Shown here: piece after piece, positions 7,511-11,618 of the stretch
How the letters are laid out: the number at the start of each line of letters is the position of its first letter
Numbering within the stretch: position 1 is the first letter of the stretch
Assembly: GCA_964628835.1 (NCBI GenBank)
Contig: CAZVME010000089.1
Coordinates: 1 to 11,618, forward strand
DNA: 11,618 nt
Source of the DNA: JAAGZL01 sp964628835
Lineage (GTDB): Bacteria > Pseudomonadota > Gammaproteobacteria > Chromatiales > Chromatiaceae
Direction of reading: 5' to 3'
The notes under the pieces: model-generated
The model's database searches: none
Told to the model about the DNA's origin: nothing
The model's input: only the letters and a program-made list of their open reading frames with translations
Translations under genes and position numbers: made by a program

Positions 7511-8565
7511 TGCAAACCACTCTCAATCATGTCCGTATTGCTGGGATTTCAGTTGCAGTACCTAAAAACAGCCAGAAGATAATCGAAAGCAAATATGAAA
7601 CCGAATCCATGAGGAAACGGTTTGTCTCTGCCACTGGTATAGAGAACAGAAGAATTTGCTCACTTGAACAGTACGTTTCTGACCTTGGATATGCTGCAGC
7701 CGACCGTCTACTGAACGAATTAGGATGGGATCGCTCGGAAGTAGATAGCCTGATTTTTGTAACTCAAACGCCTGATATGGCTCTTCCTGGCACAGCCTGT
7801 GTTGTGCATGACAGGCTCGGCCTCAGCCAGGAATGCTCGGCCTTCGATGTAAATCAGGGGTGTGCAGGTTACCCGTATGGACTGCACATTGCTGGATGCC
7901 AACTACGTTCCCAAGGACCCACAAAGGCCATCTTACTCGTGGGAGATACGGCAGGAAAAATGAGCCTGCCCTCCAGGGACACTACCACTGCCCCGATCTT
8001 TGGCGATGCAGTGTCGGCCACAGCCCTGGAATGGTCTGAGAATACTACACCTATGCATTTTCACTTCGGCACGGACGGTTCGAGGTGGGATGTTATCATG
8101 TCGCGCCGCCCAGGCGGCAATCCTCCCCTGAAGAAAAAAAACTTCCGCTATGATGAACTTGAGAACGGAACAATTCTGGTCGGAGGGAATTTCAAGCTAC
8201 AGGGCGAGGATGTATTTAACTTTTCTACCCGCGTCGCGCCTGATGTAGTCAAGAATATGCTGTCCTATTCGAAGCATCCTGTAGAGGCTATTGATTACTT
8301 TGTGTTCCATCAGGCCAACAAGATGATCAATGATGTAATTAGAAAGCGCCTTAAGCTTGAACCTGAACGTGTACCCTCATCTTTAGCGCAATTCGGAAAC
8401 ACAAGCTCTGCTTCAATTCCCATTACCATGCAGTTGCAGTGTAAAGAAGACTTGGTGGCCAAGCCTCTCAGTCTTATTCTCTGCGGCTTTGGAGTTGGAC
8501 TGTCTTGGGCTACAGTACATTGCCAAACTGATAAAATCGTAATGCCGGAACTGGTGGAAATTTGA
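7510..8565 (+). CDS. 3-oxoacyl-ACP synthase III-like condensing enzyme (FabH family)
   Basis: A 351-residue thiolase-fold condensing enzyme that would join a CoA-linked (or ACP-linked) starter to malonyl-ACP with loss of CO2. The Cys-His-Asn triad of KAS III is complete: Cys118 in DVNQGCAGYPYGL, His267 in FHQANKMIND and Asn297 in QFGNTSSASIP. The C-terminal glycine-rich segment CGFGVGLSWATV (325-336) matches the family. It is about 30 residues longer than typical housekeeping FabH (near 320), partly through the stretch around residues 185-235. Coupling to the ACP gene by TGATG and a 4-nt overlap with the SDR gene argue for a dedicated ACP-based pathway and not bulk fatty acid synthesis. Starter specificity cannot be read from the sequence; acetyl-CoA is a guess. 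A role in making a secondary metabolite instead of a sugar acyl group is the main alternative. Confidence 0.9.
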   Translation: MQTTLNHVRIAGISVAVPKNSQKIIESKYETESMRKRFVSATGIENRRICSLEQYVSDLGYAAADRLLNELGWDRSEVDSLIFVTQTPDMALPGTACVVHDRLGLSQECSAFDVNQGCAGYPYGLHIAGCQLRSQGPTKAILLVGDTAGKMSLPSRDTTTAPIFGDAVSATALEWSENTTPMHFHFGTDGSRWDVIMSRRPGGNPPLKKKNFRYDELENGTILVGGNFKLQGEDVFNFSTRVAPDVVKNMLSYSKHPVEAIDYFVFHQANKMINDVIRKRLKLEPERVPSSLAQFGNTSSASIPITMQLQCKEDLVAKPLSLILCGFGVGLSWATVHCQTDKIVMPELVEI

Positions 8566-9302
8566 TTTATGCTTCCGATAACCTGCAGGGCAAGACCTAT
8601 CTCATTACAGGAGCCTCATCAGGCATTGGTCGTGCCACTGCAAAGCTGGTAGCGCGCTGCGGCGGAACCGTAATAATCAGTGGAAGAAATCAGGAGCGTC
8701 TCGAGCGTACACTTAAAGAATTGGATGGCGTTGGGCATCTGGCTATATCTGCCGATCTCCTCAAGCCAGACGAGATCAATGGGCTGGCAGATGAATGCGG
8801 TGAACTCAATGGGATTGTACATTGCGCCGGCATATCAAGAGTAGCTCCAATCCGCTTCACAACAGATAAATTGATGCGAGAGATGACTGCCTCCAACGTG
8901 GATGCTCCAGTAGCCCTTACTCGCGAATTGATAAAAAGTCGTAAGTTGCTGCATGGCGGCTCCATTGTATTCATATCTTCCCTGTCAGCTATCTTCGGTT
9001 GGACTGGATATGTAGCTTACAGTGCCAGCAAAGCTGCCTTGATTGGTGTGACACGTGCTATGGCGTCTGAACTTGCAGCCAAGGAGATTAGATGTAACTG
9101 CCTTGCTCCTGGCATGATAAAAACCCCGATGCTTAAGGGTGGCTATAGTGAAGCTCAGCTAGAGGTGGATGAAAGCAAGTATCCCTTTGGTTTTGGCAAG
9201 CCTATAGACGTGGCAAATGCAATTGTATTTTGCCTGTCTGATGCGAGTCGCTGGATAACAGGACAGACCCTCGTACTGGACGGCGGAGTATCCCTGAAAT
9301 GA
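8562..9302 (+). CDS. Short-chain dehydrogenase/reductase, FabG-like 3-oxoacyl-ACP reductase
   Basis: A 246-residue classical SDR, the usual FabG length. The cofactor loop TGASSGIG is at residues 16-23, an NNAG-type strand reads HCAG (87-90), Asn112 sits in SNVDA, and the catalytic Ser140, Tyr153 and Lys157 lie in FISSLSA and YSASK. The C-terminus ends in LDGG, as in FabG. SGRN after strand 2 fits NADPH preference. The start is inferred to be TTG at 8562, inside a 4-nt overlap with the KAS III stop; GGTGGA at 8553-8558 lies close upstream, and no in-frame ATG is available near the glycine loop. In this context it most likely reduces the 3-oxoacyl-ACP made by the KAS III to 3-hydroxyacyl-ACP. 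An alternative is oxidation or reduction of a sugar nucleotide or other small molecule, since classical SDRs share these motifs. Confidence 0.88.
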   Translation: MIYASDNLQGKTYLITGASSGIGRATAKLVARCGGTVIISGRNQERLERTLKELDGVGHLAISADLLKPDEINGLADECGELNGIVHCAGISRVAPIRFTTDKLMREMTASNVDAPVALTRELIKSRKLLHGGSIVFISSLSAIFGWTGYVAYSASKAALIGVTRAMASELAAKEIRCNCLAPGMIKTPMLKGGYSEAQLEVDESKYPFGFGKPIDVANAIVFCLSDASRWITGQTLVLDGGVSLK

Positions 9303-9946
9303 AGTATCGTTTGATTGTTCTCAGTGCGAGCGGATTGGGGCGTGAGTATTTTCACCTTGCCAAGAAGATGGTGGAAAATAATCACTCCGTTGAATGGGAG
9401 CCTTTCGGTTTCCTGGATGACAGGCCTGGAATACTTGATGGAAAAAAACTGGCAGGAACCCCTATTCTGGATACAATTGAAAACTACATGCCGAAAAGTA
9501 ATGACCGCTTTATTTGCGCCATGGGTAGTCCTTCGGAAAGACAGCGCTATGTCAAAATCATCCGTGATAAGGGCGGTATTTTTACAAAAATCATATCACC
9601 CAAGGCGCAAACATGTTCTGGTCGCAAGCTCGGGCGAGGAGTTGTTATTTGTGGTAATGCGCTCATCTCTTGCGACGTAGATATAGGTGGGCACACATTT
9701 ATTAATAACAACACAACAGTTGGCCACGATACGCAAATCGGGAGATGTTGCCACATCGGAGGTCATGTGTTTATAGGTGGAAATAACAGAATCGGAAAAT
9801 GGGTTACAATCCACCCCAGTGCTACAATCCTACCCGGATTGAAAATTGGCGATGAAGCAGTGATAGGTGCGGGGTCAGTAGTGACCAAAGACGTTAAAAA
9901 AGGAGAGACTGTATTCGGTGTCCCTGCTAGAGTCGTTCGGTATTGA
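9299..9946 (+). CDS. NeuD/PglD-family left-handed beta-helix acyltransferase
   Basis: A 215-residue acyltransferase of the sialic acid O-acetyltransferase NeuD / PglD family, normal in length. The N-terminal Rossmann-like domain begins with LIVLSASGLGREYF (residues 5-18) and contains FGFLDDRPG. From about residue 105 the hexapeptide repeats of a left-handed beta-helix follow (IGGHTF, VGHDTQIG, IGGHVFIGG, IGKWVTI, IGAGSVV), ending in GVPARVVRY. His143 in VGHDTQIG is the expected catalytic base. Relatives transfer acetyl from acetyl-CoA to an amino- or hydroxy-sugar nucleotide; some related beta-helix enzymes use 3-hydroxyacyl donors. ATGA overlap with the SDR stop (9299-9302) and GGAG at 9285-9288 support the start. 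Placement after ACP, KAS III and SDR suggests the donor is the acyl-ACP made by them, which is inference. Confidence 0.9.
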   Translation: MKYRLIVLSASGLGREYFHLAKKMVENNHSVEWEPFGFLDDRPGILDGKKLAGTPILDTIENYMPKSNDRFICAMGSPSERQRYVKIIRDKGGIFTKIISPKAQTCSGRKLGRGVVICGNALISCDVDIGGHTFINNNTTVGHDTQIGRCCHIGGHVFIGGNNRIGKWVTIHPSATILPGLKIGDEAVIGAGSVVTKDVKKGETVFGVPARVVRY

Positions 9947-9983
9947 TGCTATCTGAAATAATTGACCTTGTCAGGCCTTATAC

Positions 9984-10826
9984 ATGCATTCTACAAGTCT
10001 ATATCTTGCGCTGAGGAAGCATCTTGAATGGCAGCATGAAACGCTGGCTTTTTTTTTCAAGTCGGAAGCGACTTCAATATCGATAATGACCTTGTTAAGG
10101 GTGGTGTCTGAACTGCTCCAACTACTCTCTTTCTTTTTACCACTAAAGATCATCCTGATCCTGACGGCCGACCAAACCTCACTCAGATTGCTTGGCAATA
10201 TTGATGCTGACAAAATTGACTCATGGTTGATGCTGCTCACAATCACCGTTGTCATCAGTTACTTTCTATCAATAGCAGTTAAAATTTTCTCGAACCGGAT
10301 AAACGTCCGCATCAGTACAAGGCTCGTGGAGCTTTTAAGGCCGAAGCAAGATGAGGATGATTTCAAAGAGGGTAGACTGAGAGCTATTTTCTACAAACTC
10401 TTTATTTGTTATGCGGAAATTGCCCTTTTTGTCATTGGGTGCCTACTTCTATTATGGCTTGACCCGTTTGTATCTGCAATCGCCATTATCGGATTTGTGC
10501 TGGAGCTATTATTTACAATGTTGATCTTGCCTGTAAATAAAGGGTTAATTGGCTTTATAGCATCTGCGATCAAAAGGAATCCAGCGGGATATGTGCATTA
10601 CCTTTCTGCATTCAACTTCATACTGTTTTTCTTGGCTCTACTATTCGAGCATGCCATTTTTGGAAAGCTGGATACAGTAATAGCGATCTTGTCATTGCTG
10701 CTTGCACGAAAAGTTTTTAGATCATTTACCATTTTCAACTCGAATGCTATCAAACTTGAATTGTCGTCTAACACAGAATATTTTTCTAATATCGTTAGAG
10801 TACGACAATCAATAAATTGCGACTAA
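9984..10826 (+). CDS. Multi-spanning inner-membrane protein of unknown function
   Basis: A 280-residue hydrophobic protein with about five or six likely membrane segments, near residues 35-63, 80-103, 138-160, 164-185, 203-222 and 225-243, and a charged cytoplasmic-looking stretch between (RPKQDEDDFKEGRL, about 119-132). The general look (paired long helices, Arg-rich RINVRISTRLVELL) recalls the membrane half of an ABC exporter, but there is no Walker motif and no ATPase gene beside it, so I do not assign it. It follows the acyltransferase by 37 bases, with a weak AGG 8 nt before ATG, and is probably the last gene of the operon. A 22-codon frame starting at TGATG (9946) overlaps its start, and a run of nine Ts lies in codons 22-25, so the exact N-terminus is uncertain. 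A role in export or assembly of the acylated product is possible. It ends tail-to-tail with the phosphoglycosyl transferase gene. Confidence 0.7.
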   Translation: MHSTSLYLALRKHLEWQHETLAFFFKSEATSISIMTLLRVVSELLQLLSFFLPLKIILILTADQTSLRLLGNIDADKIDSWLMLLTITVVISYFLSIAVKIFSNRINVRISTRLVELLRPKQDEDDFKEGRLRAIFYKLFICYAEIALFVIGCLLLLWLDPFVSAIAIIGFVLELLFTMLILPVNKGLIGFIASAIKRNPAGYVHYLSAFNFILFFLALLFEHAIFGKLDTVIAILSLLLARKVFRSFTIFNSNAIKLELSSNTEYFSNIVRVRQSINCD

Positions 10827-11455
10827 TTGTTACCATTAAACGGAGGCATAGTTCCAATTTTACTTTGATTTACACCATGCTGGCTTATCACCATATGCAG
10901 TGTGCGCCAGATAATCCGCAGATCCAATAAGAGCGTCATGTGATCTACATAGTAGACATCAAATTCAAACTTATCTTTCCAGCTTATTGAATTTCTACCA
11001 TTGACTTGGGCATAGCCTGTAATTCCCGGTCTAGCCTCGTGTCGTCGTAGTTGTGTGTGCGAATACAGTCGCAAGTACCTCATTAAAAGCGGACGCGGCC
11101 CGACTAAACTCATGTCGCCTTTTAGTACATTCCACAACTGTGGCAGCTCATCAATTGATAGCTTCCGGATAATCTTTCCCATTCTTGTCAATCTATCGCT
11201 ATCCGGCAATAGTGTACCGTGCTCATTCTTTGCATCATTCATCGTTTTAAATTTCACAATTCTGAAAGGCTTCTGATGGATGCCTGGGCGCCGCTGGAAG
11301 AATAATGGATCCCCTCTGTTTTGGATTGACAGAGCAATGCCTGTAGACAATACGATAGGGCTGGTGATCACAAGGAGCACAAGAGAAACAAAGATATCAA
11401 TACCTCTTTTCATGTATTTTTTGTAGATCATTGAGCAAACATTCCCGGCTGCCAA
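10823..11455 (-). CDS. Polyprenyl-phosphate phosphoglycosyl transferase (PglC/WcaJ-type bacterial sugar transferase)
   Basis: A 210-residue monotopic phosphoglycosyl transferase that would transfer a sugar phosphate from a UDP-sugar to undecaprenyl phosphate, the first membrane step of glycan assembly. It has the short PglC-like form: one N-terminal re-entrant membrane segment (about residues 19-41, KRGIDIFVSLVLLVITSP) and then the catalytic domain, without the extra membrane helices and domain of WcaJ/WbaP. Family motifs are FKTMNDAK, SIDELPQLWNVLKGDMSLVGPRPLL with the catalytic Asp-Glu pair, RHEARPGITGYAQVNGRN and DVYYVDHMTLLLDLRI. The longest frame uses TTG at 11455, preceded by GGTGAAG; the ATG nine codons downstream (11431) or the one at codon 15 are alternatives. 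The gene faces the ACP operon, and the two stop codons overlap by 4 nt (10823-10826). The sugar specificity is not evident. Confidence 0.92.
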   Translation of the reverse strand: MAAGNVCSMIYKKYMKRGIDIFVSLVLLVITSPIVLSTGIALSIQNRGDPLFFQRRPGIHQKPFRIVKFKTMNDAKNEHGTLLPDSDRLTRMGKIIRKLSIDELPQLWNVLKGDMSLVGPRPLLMRYLRLYSHTQLRRHEARPGITGYAQVNGRNSISWKDKFEFDVYYVDHMTLLLDLRIIWRTLHMVISQHGVNQSKIGTMPPFNGNN

Positions 11456-11618
11456 GTCTTCACCATATTGTTATATTTAACGCACAATTTGACCAGCTAC
11501 AATTCTATTCATTCGGCAACAATATAGTTAGTTTTGCCATCCCAGGAAAATCAGAATGGTTGAATAGATCGGAATTTTATCCCGTACGGGTTAATAGGAG
11601 ATCTGGTTACAGTCGGTC

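Noticed and set aside
9984..10826. Membrane protein as a truncated ABC exporter
   Set aside because: The resemblance is only general; no Walker A, signature or Walker B motif is present, and no remnant of an ATPase domain follows.
11581..11590. Perfect palindrome CCCGTACGGG
   Set aside because: A single 10-bp palindrome with no flanking symmetry or second copy; not enough to call an operator.
11551..11618. 21-codon open minus-strand frame running off the right edge (ends TGA at 11551)
   Set aside because: It could be the 3' end of a gene upstream of the phosphoglycosyl transferase, but it is too short to recognise or to distinguish from chance.
1..11618. CRISPR array, tRNA/rRNA genes, insertion sequence transposase, integrase
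   Set aside because: No regularly spaced direct repeats with unique spacers, no cloverleaf or rRNA sequence recognised, and no transposase or integrase motifs in any frame of useful length.

Overview
The window looks like part of a gammaproteobacterial chromosome. It starts inside a housekeeping aspartyl-tRNA synthetase gene of typical gammaproteobacterial sequence, followed by its own intrinsic terminator. It then enters about 10 kb of visibly more AT-rich accessory DNA devoted to the cell envelope. A GTGGGAG-type REP doublet downstream of aspS and Gram-negative lipoprotein signals in the next genes fit this assignment. The genus cannot be named from the sequence.

Layout: (1) 1-1227, 3' part of aspS, with terminator 1253-1282. 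(2) 1228-1954, a 727-base gene-free stretch holding an inverted REP pair (REPIN) and a cluster of three short hairpins. (3) 1955-5817, two tandem paralogous outer-membrane-type lipoproteins with FG-GAP/VCBS calcium-loop repeats and a C-terminal ASPIC/UnbV domain. (4) 5903-7096, a PAPS-dependent sulfotransferase on the minus strand. (5) 7271-9946, a tightly coupled plus-strand operon: acyl carrier protein, ketoacyl-ACP synthase III, short-chain dehydrogenase/reductase and a NeuD/PglD-type left-handed beta-helix acyltransferase, joined by 1-4 nt overlaps. A multi-spanning membrane protein of unknown function (9984-10826) follows. (6) 10823-11455, a WcaJ/PglC-type phosphoglycosyl transferase on the minus strand, converging on the operon with overlapping stop codons. 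(7) 11456-11618, no clear gene.

Working model (inference): the ACP, KAS III and SDR make one short 3-hydroxyacyl (or 3-oxoacyl) group on a dedicated carrier, and the NeuD/PglD-like enzyme transfers it to an amino or hydroxy group of a nucleotide sugar. The phosphoglycosyl transferase would load a sugar phosphate onto undecaprenyl phosphate to start a surface glycan. The sulfotransferase may add sulfate, and the membrane protein may act in export or assembly. The two FG-GAP/UnbV lipoproteins are probably surface-exposed; their link to the glycan is by proximity only. The acyl-making cassette is the most interesting element here. It has no dehydratase, enoyl reductase, malonyl transacylase or phosphopantetheinyl transferase beside it, so it looks built for a single condensation and reduction.
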